Origin: CAZRUA01 sp964603125
Lineage (GTDB): Bacteria; Bacteroidota; Bacteroidia; B-17B0; Aurantibacillaceae
DNA: 53,367 bases
Direction: 5' to 3'
Assembly: GCA_964603125.1 (NCBI GenBank)
Contig: CAZRUA010000011.1
Location: 1 to 53,367, forward strand
A program made the translations under genes and the position numbers. This document shows positions 9,924 through 18,531 of the stretch, piece after piece. Under the pieces are notes generated by a model. It was not told the origin of the DNA and searched no databases. It saw only the letters and a program-made list of their open reading frames with translations. Each line of letters starts with the position of its first letter. Position 1 is the first letter of the stretch.

Positions 9924-11114
9924 CTATTTATTTTTGTCCAATAGTTTAGCGTACAATTTCTCAACATCATTACACAATCTAGTATAATGAAATTTACTTT
10001 TTACATAATCCCAACCTATTGCGGACCGTTGGTTTCTTAAATTTTCGTTTTCTACAAGGTCGAAAACGTATTTGCTAAACTTATCATCTTCGTCAACTAA
10101 GGTTAAATATGTAGTTTCAGTTGAGGTTACATCTTTTATTCCCCCAACATCGGTACTTACAATCGGTTTGCATGCCGCTTGCGCTTCTATTAAACTAACA
10201 GGAGTTCCTTCGTTAAATGAAGTTAAACATACAATTTCACATCCGGCTAAAACTCTGTCCACATCTGTTATCCATGATGTAAATGTAATGGTAGCTTTTT
10301 TCTGTTCTTTTAAATAATCCACAAAGTTTAAATTTAGTTCCTTGCAAAGGTTTTCAGTTTTAACTCTTGTTTCGCCATCACCTACAATAAAAAATCTAAC
10401 TTTTTTAGTTGTTTTATCACTCACTTGTTTGGCCACGCGAATAAACATATCATGATTTTTGATAGGTGCTAACCTTCCAATAATAACTATGGCAATCTCA
10501 TCTTCGTCCAGCAAGTAGTGTTTTCTAAATGCTAAACGTTTTTTTTCTTTATCGGTGTTGAATTTGTTGAGGTCGAAACCTAAATTTACTACTTCTATTT
10601 TTTCTGGCTTAACAATTTTAAAAGTTTCGCTCAATTCTTTTTTCTGAAGCTCGCTAATAGCAATGATAGCCGAAGATCTTTTAGCTAAATATCTTTCTAC
10701 AGTTTTGTAAAAATTTGTTTTTAGTTTCCCGAAATACGAATGGAAAACATGCCCATGAAATGTATGAACAATTACAGGAACTTTACAACTGATAGCTGCC
10801 AATCTTCCAATTGCACCTGCTTTTGAAGCATGTGTATGAACAATGTCAGGTTTAAATTCCTCAATTATTTGCTTTATTTTTTTATAGGCTATTTTATCAT
10901 TTTTTAAATCTAATTCTCTTTTTAGCTCAGGAATAATAATTGGTTTTAATCCCAATTCTTCTAAAATAAATGTAGATGAATCTTCTCCCTCTTCCTTATC
11001 TCCTCCAATTAAAAGTGTCTCAAATTCAGGCGAAATATACTTGCTCAAATAAGCTACATTGTAAGTAGGTCCCCCTAAATTAAAACGATTTATTATTCTT
11101 AAAACCTTGGGCAT
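9924..11114 (-). CDS. GT4-family glycosyltransferase
   Basis: A 396-residue GT-B fold enzyme. The N terminus MPKVLRIINRFNLGGPTYN is the usual start of this group, and HTHASKAGAIGR, HTFHGHVFHSYFG, IGRLAPIKNHD and the donor-site SFNEGTPVSLIEAQAACKPIVSTDVGG are all present. Such enzymes transfer a sugar from a nucleotide donor to a glycan or lipid-linked acceptor at the inner face of the cytoplasmic membrane. An in-frame TTG at 11207 would add 31 residues, but a -7 box (TATATTTG, minus strand, 11170-11163) lies inside that extension, so the ATG at 11114 is preferred. No glycan gene neighbours it here, so its acceptor is unknown. Confidence 0.88.
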   Translation of the reverse strand: MPKVLRIINRFNLGGPTYNVAYLSKYISPEFETLLIGGDKEEGEDSSTFILEELGLKPIIIPELKRELDLKNDKIAYKKIKQIIEEFKPDIVHTHASKAGAIGRLAAISCKVPVIVHTFHGHVFHSYFGKLKTNFYKTVERYLAKRSSAIIAISELQKKELSETFKIVKPEKIEVVNLGFDLNKFNTDKEKKRLAFRKHYLLDEDEIAIVIIGRLAPIKNHDMFIRVAKQVSDKTTKKVRFFIVGDGETRVKTENLCKELNLNFVDYLKEQKKATITFTSWITDVDRVLAGCEIVCLTSFNEGTPVSLIEAQAACKPIVSTDVGGIKDVTSTETTYLTLVDEDDKFSKYVFDLVENENLRNQRSAIGWDYVKSKFHYTRLCNDVEKLYAKLLDKNK

Positions 11115-11162
11115 TGCGTTAGGATATGTTTGTAAATATGCCTCAAAAGGCACACTTCGCAA

Positions 11163-11170
11163 CAAATATA
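11163..11170 (-). promoter_or_regulatory. -7 box TATATTTG for the GT4 gene
   Basis: On the minus strand TATATTTG matches TAnnTTTG fully, about 50 nt before the ATG at 11114. I do not find a good TTTG at the expected distance upstream. The box decides against the TTG start at 11207. Confidence 0.45.
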
Positions 11171-11236
11171 GGATTAATAATTTGGAAATTTTAATTTCAT
11201 TTGGCAATTAATATGTATATTTATAACCTCATTCAT

Positions 11237-14200
11237 ATGTTTAAACTTTTAAAATCAAACTTTTATCGAAACGCAGTGCTTGCATTTTTTTTAATGCAAA
11301 TAAGTTGTTTTGCGCAAGATTTAAAGTTTAAAAATATCGGGGTTAACGAGGGGTTATCGGTAGGTGCTGTAGAAACCATCTTAGAAGACACAAGAGGTTT
11401 AATATGGATTGGAACGGATGACGGTCTAAATCTTTACAATGGTTATGATATAAAAGTTTTTAAGAATAACCCTAAAAACCCGAATACAATAGCCTCTAAT
11501 TATGTGGATTATTTGCTAGAAGGGAATGATCATCGAATTTGGATAGCAACTGCCGATGGAGGATTAAGCTGCTATAACCTTGTTTTAAATAGTTTCGAGA
11601 ATTATAAGGCTAGCCCAAACGGTTTGTTGAGTAATAAAGTAAATTGCTTAGCAAAGGATAAGGATGGTAATATCTATATTGGTTCAGATTTAGGTTTGCA
11701 GAAGTATGATATTAAAACTAAGAAGTTTGAGACCATTAGTAGCTCTAAGTTAAAGCCTAATAAGCTTTCAAATAATGAGGTTCAGTCTTTACTATTCACT
11801 AAATCAGGTAAGCTTTTAATAGGCACCAATAATGGAATAAACGCATTATTACCTAATAGCACATTTCAATCGGCTTTATATAAAGATGAAAGTCTTGATA
11901 GCAAAGAAACGGAGGAATTGGTTGAGTTCAGGAATCAAATTAAGGCTATTCATCAAGATGCTAATGGTACAATTTGGGTTGGAACTTACGGTGGTGGTTT
12001 CGGTATTTATGACGAAAGTGAAAATAGACTTGGTCAGTTTTTAATAATTCCAGGGACAGATAATCAATATAATCCTAACCGAATTAAAACCATTGCCTCT
12101 GAGAAAGCGGATGAAGTTTGGTTGGCTAGTTCAGGTAATGGTTTAATACAATACAACTACGTAACTCGTAATTTTAAAATACACCAACGTATCGAGAACA
12201 ACTCTAGTTCATTGGCCAGTAACGATTTAAATTGTATTTTAATTGATAGTAAAAGCAATGTATGGTGCGGTACCCAAGGATTGGGAATTTCAATTTTATT
12301 TGAAGGACTAAATCGTTTCAAACATTTCAAGCGAGAAAGTAATGAAGTCTTATTGAATAGTAATTCGGTGATGACAATGCTAGTTGATAAGGATAATTAT
12401 TTGTGGATTGGTTCTTATGATGGTGATTTAAATGTTGTGGATTTAAATACTAACAAGAGATTGAATTATAATTTTAAGTCGAATGATTTTAATCCTTCTT
12501 CGGTTTATTGCTTGTTTGAAGACGCTTTTGGTCATATTTGGATTGGTTCAAACGGAACTGGAGTGTTAGAGTTTAATAAGTCTACTAATTCAAAAAAGAA
12601 GTATTTTTTTGGCGACCATTTTGGTGGTACTGTAACAAAGATATTTCAAGACAAACGTAAAAATATTTGGGTATGTACATATGACGGAGGCTTGGCAATG
12701 ATGCCTTATAAAAATGGTTCTTACTCAGGCGAGTTTAAAATTATCACATCTGTTCGTACTGCAATTGTTTTTAATATCTATCAAGATTCTAAAAATCAAA
12801 TATGGGTTGCTTCTGGCGATGATGGTTTGTATGTTTTGGATGAGGACGCTAATTTGGTAGCTCACTATAATCACTCGCAAAAGCAAAATACGATTATTTC
12901 AAATATAATAAATGCTGTTTACGAAGATAAGTTTAAAAACATTTGGGTAGCAACTACAAATGGTTTGGATTTATTTGAAGAAAAAACAAAATCGTTCAAA
13001 CATTATAATGATTTAGATGGTTTACCAAATAATTATATCTACGGTATTTTAGAAGATAAAAAGGGGAATCTGTGGTTAACCACTAACAAAGGAGTTTCAA
13101 CATTTAATCCAGATTTAAAGAAGAAAATTGAGTTTAAGAATTTTGATGTTAAGGATGGTTTACAAGGTAGAGAATTTAATCAAGGCTCATTTTTTAAAGC
13201 AAAGAATGGAGATTTTTATATAGGTGGTGAAAATGGATTTAATGTATTTAATCCTGAAAACCTGTTTTTAAAATCATTTGCTCCTAAAGTTTATATCAGT
13301 TCTTATAAACGATTTGGTACCGAAGTAGTTTTGGATACAGTTATTAGTGCAAAAAAGGATATTGAGTTATCATACAAAGACAACTTTTTCTCTTTTGATT
13401 TTATTGCAACAGATTATTTAGATCCTAATAAAAATATGTTTAGCTATATTATGGAAGGCGTTGATGCAAAGTGGAGTGTACCTAGTAATATACGTTATGC
13501 AAGTTATACTCAGTTAGGTGGAGGGGATTATACTTTTAAAGTAAAAGCGGCAAATAGTGATGGTGTTTGGAGTGAACCTGTTGTGCTGCATATTACCGTT
13601 ATTCCGCCTTGGTGGAAAACAAAATGGTTTTATACCATTTCTATTCTATTAATACTTGGAGGTGTTTTCGCTTTTATTCGAATTAGAACCGCCCAAATCA
13701 CAAAGGAGAAAAGGGTTTTGGAAGAAAAAGTTGAAGAAAGGACCCACGAACTAGCTCAAAAAAACAAGGATATTACAGCAAGTATTGAATATGCGAAACG
13801 CATTCAAATGGCGATGTTACCTGCCAATGAATTAATCGCTCGTTTACTTCCAAATTCATTTATTTTATACAAACCAAAGGATATAGTTAGTGGCGACTTC
13901 TATTGGTTTGGTGAAAAAAATGGATTAAAAATATTAGGCATTATTGATTGCACTGGACACGGCGTTCCTGGTGCCTTCATGAGTATGATTGGTCATAATT
14001 TGCTAAATCAAATTGTTTTAGAAAAAGATATAAGTGACCCAGGTACAATTTTAACTATGTTGCATCAAGGGGTTCAAAGTGCGCTTAAACAAGGTAATAA
14101 TACTATCCAAACGGCTGACGGAATGGATGTTTCTTTAGTTGCAATTAATACCGAAACGCGCCAAATTAAGTATGCTGGTGCCTTTAGAACCTTAATGATT

Positions 14201-14527
14201 ATTAATAATTCAGGCGAATTAGAGAAAATTGAAGGGAATAAGTTCCCAATAGGTGGAGCGCAATTGGATATGGATAGAACATTTACTACTCATATAAAAC
14301 AACTTGCTAAAGGCGATACAATTTATATGTCTACTGACGGTTATGCAGATCAATTTGGAGGGGATAAAGGGAAGAAATTTATGGTGAAGAGATTCCATGA
14401 ATATTTAACCACAATTCATGAATTTAATATGGATCACCAAAAGCAATTATTAAATGAAAATATTGAAAATTGGCGCGGAACATACGAACAAGTTGATGAT
14501 ATTTTGGTTGGAGCTGTTCGTTTGTAA
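11237..14527 (+). CDS. Propeller sensor fused to SpoIIE/PP2C-type phosphatase (SiaA-like)
   Basis: A 1096-residue single-span membrane protein. A signal peptide (ends CFAQ) leads into repeated two-component-regulator propeller blades (recurrent IWIGTxxGL, NIWVxTxxGL and similar) across about 700 periplasmic residues, then a Y_Y_Y-type beta domain. A transmembrane helix follows (about 804-824, WFYTISILLILGGVFAFIRI), then a short coiled coil (EEKVEERTHELAQKN). The C-terminal 230 residues are a SpoIIE/PP2C phosphatase with metal-binding Asp in SGDFYWF, DCTGHGVPGAF and STDGYADQFGG. Bacteroidota usually couple this sensor to a histidine kinase and AraC domain, so the phosphatase output is a variant. 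With SiaB- and SiaC-like genes 1-1.6 kb downstream it is the natural SiaA counterpart, dephosphorylating the SiaC-like protein. The track start at 11201 is a TTG; the ATG at 11237 gives the signal peptide. Confidence 0.88.
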   Translation: MFKLLKSNFYRNAVLAFFLMQISCFAQDLKFKNIGVNEGLSVGAVETILEDTRGLIWIGTDDGLNLYNGYDIKVFKNNPKNPNTIASNYVDYLLEGNDHRIWIATADGGLSCYNLVLNSFENYKASPNGLLSNKVNCLAKDKDGNIYIGSDLGLQKYDIKTKKFETISSSKLKPNKLSNNEVQSLLFTKSGKLLIGTNNGINALLPNSTFQSALYKDESLDSKETEELVEFRNQIKAIHQDANGTIWVGTYGGGFGIYDESENRLGQFLIIPGTDNQYNPNRIKTIASEKADEVWLASSGNGLIQYNYVTRNFKIHQRIENNSSSLASNDLNCILIDSKSNVWCGTQGLGISILFEGLNRFKHFKRESNEVLLNSNSVMTMLVDKDNYLWIGSYDGDLNVVDLNTNKRLNYNFKSNDFNPSSVYCLFEDAFGHIWIGSNGTGVLEFNKSTNSKKKYFFGDHFGGTVTKIFQDKRKNIWVCTYDGGLAMMPYKNGSYSGEFKIITSVRTAIVFNIYQDSKNQIWVASGDDGLYVLDEDANLVAHYNHSQKQNTIISNIINAVYEDKFKNIWVATTNGLDLFEEKTKSFKHYNDLDGLPNNYIYGILEDKKGNLWLTTNKGVSTFNPDLKKKIEFKNFDVKDGLQGREFNQGSFFKAKNGDFYIGGENGFNVFNPENLFLKSFAPKVYISSYKRFGTEVVLDTVISAKKDIELSYKDNFFSFDFIATDYLDPNKNMFSYIMEGVDAKWSVPSNIRYASYTQLGGGDYTFKVKAANSDGVWSEPVVLHITVIPPWWKTKWFYTISILLILGGVFAFIRIRTAQITKEKRVLEEKVEERTHELAQKNKDITASIEYAKRIQMAMLPANELIARLLPNSFILYKPKDIVSGDFYWFGEKNGLKILGIIDCTGHGVPGAFMSMIGHNLLNQIVLEKDISDPGTILTMLHQGVQSALKQGNNTIQTADGMDVSLVAINTETRQIKYAGAFRTLMIINNSGELEKIEGNKFPIGGAQLDMDRTFTTHIKQLAKGDTIYMSTDGYADQFGGDKGKKFMVKRFHEYLTTIHEFNMDHQKQLLNENIENWRGTYEQVDDILVGAVRL

Positions 14528-14551
14528 ATTTGGAAAATAATATTATCTTTG
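14521..14551 (+). promoter_or_regulatory. Full Bacteroidota promoter TTTG-N19-TATCTTTG
   Basis: TTTG at 14521-14524, a 19-nt spacer, and TATCTTTG at 14544-14551: both elements match consensus. The -33 element overlaps the last codons of the phosphatase gene. It predicts a transcript start near 14558 and an approximately 85-nt untranslated leader for the lipoprotein and possibly the siaB/siaC-like genes, separating their expression from the sensor gene. Confidence 0.75.
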
Positions 14552-14590
14552 TTAGTAAATTAAAACTAAAACATTTTACTTCTATTTAAA

Positions 14591-14607
14591 CTTAAAGTAA
14601 CTTTAAG
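14591..14607 (+). repeat. Perfect 7-bp inverted repeat in a 5' untranslated leader
   Basis: CTTAAAG, a 3-nt loop TAA, then CTTTAAG, lying within the leader between the promoter at 14521-14551 and the ATG at 14642. It could be an RNA hairpin or a protein-binding palindrome. It is AT-rich and could be chance. Confidence 0.35.
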
Positions 14608-14641
14608 CATCTAATTAGAATTAACGTTTAAAAATAGAAAC

Positions 14642-15469
14642 ATGAAAAAAATTATTGTAATAGGAATTTTTAGCTTAACTCTAGGTGGTTTGCTAATTAC
14701 AGGTTGTAAAAAAGATAAGGAAGTGGATAGTGAAACTCAATCTGTTCAAGATAATGCAATTTGTGAACAAGAGTTTATGCGTGTTATGCCTGAGGTTCAA
14801 GGACGTGGTATTAATCAGCCAGGTTTAAAGAAATTAATGTCTGGTGGTATCGTAGATTCAATTAGTGGTGATACTGTATATAGCGATGGTATTGACCCTC
14901 AAAACTTACCAACTATTTGGATTAAGTATGGTGTTGGAGGAACAGGAACCAATTTAACTACTGATGGTAAAACTCGTTCTGGTATCATTAAAGCAACTTT
15001 CTCTAAGCCAATTGATAGTGTAGGTTGTGTTACTACAGTAACTTTTATCAACTATAAGGTTAATAACACTATTGCTTACAACGCAACTATTGTTTACACG
15101 AAATTAGCAAATGGATATACCACCTCTGTTCAGAACGGTACGTGCGTTGCGCCAGCTTGGAGTGCTACATGGCAAGGTAATAGAACTATGACTCAAATTG
15201 CTGGAGCTAATACAACAACAGATGAGACAGATGATGTGTATCAGTTTACAGGTTCTTCAAGTGGTGTTAATCGCGAAGGAAGAGCTTATACAGTAAATGT
15301 TACTAGTCCTTTGCAAAAAGCACATAACTGTAAATGGATAACTAAAGGAGTAGTGGAACTTACACCTGAAGGTTTGCATACTAGAACGGTTGATTTTGGT
15401 GATGGAACATGTGATGATAAGGCTACCTTCACAATTGATGGAAGTTCTGTGGAATTTACAATGCAATAA
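14642..15469 (+). CDS. Predicted lipoprotein of unknown function
   Basis: A 275-residue protein with a lipoprotein signal (MKKIIVIGIFSLTLGGLLIT then GCKKDKE; lipid-bearing Cys at about 22). The mature part is Thr/Gly-rich and predicted to be all beta, with repeated stretches such as TRSGIIKATFSKPID and GVNREGRAYTVNVTSPLQ, and ends at a hydrophobic strand VEFTM. I recognise no catalytic motif; the layout resembles Bacteroidota lipoproteins of about 270-300 residues that carry conserved Cys and a DGT sequence. It has its own promoter and lies between the SiaA-like and SiaB-like genes. That position may be coincidental or may make it part of the same pathway at the periplasmic side. Confidence 0.75.
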   Translation: MKKIIVIGIFSLTLGGLLITGCKKDKEVDSETQSVQDNAICEQEFMRVMPEVQGRGINQPGLKKLMSGGIVDSISGDTVYSDGIDPQNLPTIWIKYGVGGTGTNLTTDGKTRSGIIKATFSKPIDSVGCVTTVTFINYKVNNTIAYNATIVYTKLANGYTTSVQNGTCVAPAWSATWQGNRTMTQIAGANTTTDETDDVYQFTGSSSGVNREGRAYTVNVTSPLQKAHNCKWITKGVVELTPEGLHTRTVDFGDGTCDDKATFTIDGSSVEFTMQ

Positions 15470-15538
15470 AAAATATTTTGTAGTATTAAAAAAAAAGGTA
15501 TTTTTGTTTTGCTTTTCAACACTATCTATTAAAACCCT

Positions 15539-16087
15539 ATGTTGACAGACCTTTATGATTTTTATGATAAAATGGAGCGAAATAATATTTTGCTCTCATT
15601 TAAAGGTGATGTTACATCGGACCTTCTAACTTCCATATTACAAATTATGGAAAGTAAGATGGATAACCTACAAGAAGATTCTAAAACCAAAAAGAAAGTT
15701 TATAACGTTTTGGTAGAGTGTCTTCAAAATTTGTATCACCACATGGATGATACAGCAACAGATACAGCCGAAGGACAGCGTTCTGCTATATTTATGATTG
15801 GAAAAATGGATAACATGTATAACGTTATCACAGGTAATTATATATATAACGAAAATGTCCCAGGTTTAAAGAAAAGATTAGATGATGTAAATTCATTATC
15901 AAAAGAAGAGTTGAAAGAGTATTACAAACAAATACTTAATAATGGTGAGATGAGTTTGAAAGGCGGCGGAGGCTTGGGAATGATTGATATAGCAAGAAAG
16001 ACAGGCCAAAAATTGCATTACAACTTTATGCCAATAGATGACAAAATATCGTTCTTTAGTTTAAATATAAAAATTTCACAACAATAA
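15539..16087 (+). CDS. SiaB-like protein kinase
   Basis: A 182-residue soluble protein of the SiaB/DUF6272 type. It opens with LTDLYDFYDKMERNNILLSFKGDVTSDLL and has a GHKL-like N-box region, NVLVECLQNLYHHMDD (about 58-73), then a Gly-rich ATP-lid-like LKGGGGLGMIDIARKTG (about 140-156) as in anti-sigma-factor-type kinases. In Pseudomonas SiaB phosphorylates the small protein SiaC. Here the SiaC-like gene follows after 22 nt, and the candidate phosphatase is upstream at 11237-14527. Start ATG at 15539; no other near start fits. The assignment is by sequence pattern plus gene order. Confidence 0.82.
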   Translation: MLTDLYDFYDKMERNNILLSFKGDVTSDLLTSILQIMESKMDNLQEDSKTKKKVYNVLVECLQNLYHHMDDTATDTAEGQRSAIFMIGKMDNMYNVITGNYIYNENVPGLKKRLDDVNSLSKEELKEYYKQILNNGEMSLKGGGGLGMIDIARKTGQKLHYNFMPIDDKISFFSLNIKISQQ

Positions 16088-16109
16088 TAAAACAAGAAAG
16101 CAACACAGT

Positions 16110-16490
16110 ATGGAAAAGTTTTCAATTGACGGAACCCCAAAAACACCAACTATCAGTTTTGATTTAGGAAGTGGTGTATTAGAAATTAAAGGAAGATCTA
16201 TTCCTGAAAATTCTATTGAGTTTTACAAACCGTTAGTAGATTCGTTAGAGAAGTATGCAGGATCACCGAAATCAGCAACTAACGTTAATATTCAATTAGA
16301 ATATTTTAATACATCTTCTTCAAAATGTATTTTGGATGTATTTAAGAAGTTAGAAGCGATTCACAAAGGTGGAAGTGCTCTAACTATCAACTGGCATTAT
16401 GAAGAGGATGATGAGGATATGTTAGAAGCTGGTGAAGATTATCAAGCTATTATCAATGTGCCATTTAAAATGGTACAAGTAGAAGAATAA
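16110..16490 (+). CDS. SiaC-like regulatory phosphoprotein (DUF1987)
   Basis: A 126-residue protein matching the SiaC/DUF1987 pattern: PTISFDLGSGVLEIKGRSIPE near the start, LEYFNTSSSKCILDVF in the middle, and LTINWHYEEDDEDMLEAGEDY near the end. The phospho-acceptor of Pseudomonas SiaC is Thr68; the residue at position 68 here is also Thr (in NTSSSK), which is a strong sign that the switch is intact. In Pseudomonas the unphosphorylated protein binds and activates the diguanylate cyclase SiaD. No GGDEF gene is present in this window, so the output partner must be elsewhere or different. It is the last gene before a strong terminator. Confidence 0.87.
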   Translation: MEKFSIDGTPKTPTISFDLGSGVLEIKGRSIPENSIEFYKPLVDSLEKYAGSPKSATNVNIQLEYFNTSSSKCILDVFKKLEAIHKGGSALTINWHYEEDDEDMLEAGEDYQAIINVPFKMVQVEE

Positions 16491-16508
16491 TCTACTGTTA
16501 ATTATATT

Positions 16509-16543
16509 AAAAAAACATCTAGTGTTTAACTAGATGTTTTTTT
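16509..16543 (+). terminator. Intrinsic terminator after the SiaC-like gene
   Basis: A 9-bp core stem AACATCTAG / CTAGATGTT with loop TGTTTAA, flanked by an A run on the left and seven T on the right. It ends the plus-strand transcript. Confidence 0.9.
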
Positions 16544-16553
16544 GCGTACCTAT

Positions 16554-16583
16554 AAAGGGAGAATTATTTGTAATTCTCCCTTT
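16554..16583 (-). terminator. Terminator for the asnA-pheA-DAHPS/CM operon
   Basis: A 13-bp perfect stem (AAAGGGAGAATTA / TAATTCTCCCTTT) with a TTTG loop. It lies 4 nt past the stop of the DAHP synthase/chorismate mutase gene. On the minus strand the T tract is short (TTTATA); on the plus strand it is better, so it may serve both directions. Confidence 0.75.
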
Positions 16584-16587
16584 TTTA

Positions 16588-17661
16588 TTACACTGTAAGT
16601 TGATTTTGAACTTTTATACTTTCAACATGAATCGCCTCAATGTAAGTCTTAGTAAAGTCGCTACTCAAACCTAGTTCTTCCCCTTTTTTTATGGCCCTCA
16701 TTAATATCTCGTTGTAACGATTTGTTTGCAACACAGTTATTTTAGCTTCTTTTTTTAATTCGCCAATTTCTTTAGCAACTTTCATTCTATTAGAAATTAG
16801 AGAGAGAAGCTCTTCATCTAAGTAATTTATTTGGTTGCGTAAATTATCTAATTTATTGGTGAAACTACTTTCGTAGCTAATTGAACTTTTCTGATCTAAA
16901 TGGTTGATTAACCTTTTTAACTCTTCAGGACTAATTTGCTGTTCTTTATCAGTTAAGGCTTCATCGGGTTTTATATGTGATTCAATAATTAAACCACTAA
17001 AATCTAAATCAATACTTTTTTGTGAAATAGATTGTAACAAATTTCGGTTGCCACAAATGTGCGATGGGTCGCAAATCATCGGTAGTTCAGGAAATAGCCT
17101 TTTCATCTCAATAGGTATGTGCCACATTGGGGTATTTCTATATTCTGAATTACCATACGATGAAAAACCTCTATGGATTAAGCCAACATTTTTTATTCCT
17201 GCTTTTTGAATTCTTTCAATAGCACCAACCCATAGTTTTATATCTGGATTTATAGGGTTTTTAATCAATACGGTTTGGTTAGTGCCTCTTAATCTATCGG
17301 CAATTTCTTGAACACTAAATGGATTAACAGTAGTTCGAGCACCAATCCATATTACATCCACATCAAAACTAATCGCATCTTCAACATGTTTGGCTGTAGC
17401 TACTTCTGTAGCTGTTTTTAAGCCTGTAAGCTCTTTAGCTTTTAATAACCAAGCTAAGGCTTTAGTACCTTGACCTTCAAAGCCACCAGGTTTTGTGCGT
17501 GGTTTCCAAATACCAGCTCTAAGCACATCAACAGATTTTGTTTGAGCTAAATGTTGTGCAGTTGTTATAAGCTGTTCTTCGCTCTCTGCGCTGCAAGGCC
17601 CGGCAATCAATAAGTTTTTTTTATTGATAATGTTGGTCTTATGTTCAATTTCTACATTCAT
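16588..17661 (-). CDS. Bifunctional DAHP synthase / chorismate mutase (type II)
   Basis: A 357-residue fusion enzyme. The N-terminal 255 residues are a KdsA/AroG-type DAHP synthase: GPCSAESEEQ (about 20), RAGIWKPRTKPGGFEGQG (about 47), KNPINPDIKLW, GLIHRG, and the metal-binding CDPSHICGNR (about 196). The C-terminal 90 residues are an AroQ-type chorismate mutase (LRNQINYLDEELLSLISNRMKVAKEIGELKKE, then NRYNEILMRA). It makes the first shikimate-pathway intermediate and converts chorismate to prephenate. It is the third gene of the operon; its ATG overlaps the pheA stop (TAATG), which implies translational coupling. The mutase domain is the usual place for feedback sensing in such fusions, but the sequence does not show it directly. 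Confidence 0.93.
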   Translation of the reverse strand: MNVEIEHKTNIINKKNLLIAGPCSAESEEQLITTAQHLAQTKSVDVLRAGIWKPRTKPGGFEGQGTKALAWLLKAKELTGLKTATEVATAKHVEDAISFDVDVIWIGARTTVNPFSVQEIADRLRGTNQTVLIKNPINPDIKLWVGAIERIQKAGIKNVGLIHRGFSSYGNSEYRNTPMWHIPIEMKRLFPELPMICDPSHICGNRNLLQSISQKSIDLDFSGLIIESHIKPDEALTDKEQQISPEELKRLINHLDQKSSISYESSFTNKLDNLRNQINYLDEELLSLISNRMKVAKEIGELKKEAKITVLQTNRYNEILMRAIKKGEELGLSSDFTKTYIEAIHVESIKVQNQLTV

Positions 17662-18530
17662 TAATTTAAATGTTTATGTATAATAATTTCACTATTTGTT
17701 ATTGCTCTGTATTTCTCGGCTTTATAAATCCCAAGTGTTTTAATGCTTAGCGTGACATTTTCTAATTCTTTTAGAGCTTGTAGTAAGATTGTTTTATCAT
17801 CAAATTCTATGTCTAAATGAAACGAGTAGGAGTCCGGACGACTTGGGTTTGGAACACTTTGAATTTTTGTTAAGTTTAGATTATAGTTTTTCATGATTTG
17901 AAGTGCTTCTAGTAATCGTCCAGCCTCATCAACAAGTTGTAATGTAACACTTGCTTTATTTGGGTCTGCTACAAAATCGCTGCCTTTGCTTAAAATGTAG
18001 AAACGTGTGAAATTTTGTTTTACATCCGAAACATTTTCTTTTATTGTTTGTAATCCATAAGCTTTTGCAATTGCAGGACCGGCAATTACAGCAAGTGAGT
18101 TGGTGTCAGATTGCGCAACCATTCTCGCACAAGATGAGGTGTCTTTGTATTCACTTACGGCTAAACCTTCCTGTTCCGATAAAAATACCTGACTTTGGCC
18201 CAAAGCCATGGGGTGTGAAATGATTTCTTTTACATCACTTAATTTGGTCCCTGGTTTTCCTAGTAACTGTAATTCGATTGGTAAATAGGTTTCTCCTATT
18301 ATTTTTAAATCAAAGTTTTCTATTAATTGATAATTTAATAAAATGCTGCCGGCTACTTTGTTTTCAATGGCAATAATTCCATAATCAACTTTGTTGTTTA
18401 CAAGTTTGTCACACACTTCTTTAAATGAGCCGCATTCGAGTATTGATACTTCTTCACCAAAATATTTTTTTGCTGCTAAATCATGAAATGATGCTACGGA
18501 GCCTTGAATGGCAATTAAGTGATTTCTCAT
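17661..18530 (-). CDS. pheA: Prephenate dehydratase with ACT domain
   Basis: A 289-residue enzyme that converts prephenate to phenylpyruvate, the committed step to phenylalanine. The catalytic domain begins AIQGSVASFHDLAAKKYFG and contains the conserved TRFYILSKG (catalytic Thr-Arg-Phe, about 170). The C-terminal ACT domain (about 185-275) carries GRLLEALQIMKNYNLNLTKIQSVPNPSRPDSYSF, the motif that binds phenylalanine for allosteric inhibition. It has no fused chorismate mutase, because that domain sits on the next gene. It starts 1 nt after the asnA stop, so asnA, pheA and the DAHPS/CM gene form one tight operon. Phe therefore probably acts twice: on the enzyme through ACT, and on transcription through the attenuators at 19602-19827. 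Confidence 0.94.
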   Translation of the reverse strand: MRNHLIAIQGSVASFHDLAAKKYFGEEVSILECGSFKEVCDKLVNNKVDYGIIAIENKVAGSILLNYQLIENFDLKIIGETYLPIELQLLGKPGTKLSDVKEIISHPMALGQSQVFLSEQEGLAVSEYKDTSSCARMVAQSDTNSLAVIAGPAIAKAYGLQTIKENVSDVKQNFTRFYILSKGSDFVADPNKASVTLQLVDEAGRLLEALQIMKNYNLNLTKIQSVPNPSRPDSYSFHLDIEFDDKTILLQALKELENVTLSIKTLGIYKAEKYRAITNSEIIIHKHLN

Positions 18531-18531
18531 A

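Noticed and set aside
11115..11207. TTG start at 11207 for the GT4 protein
   Set aside because: The extension contains a -7 promoter box and the family begins at the MPKVLRI motif (ATG 11114).
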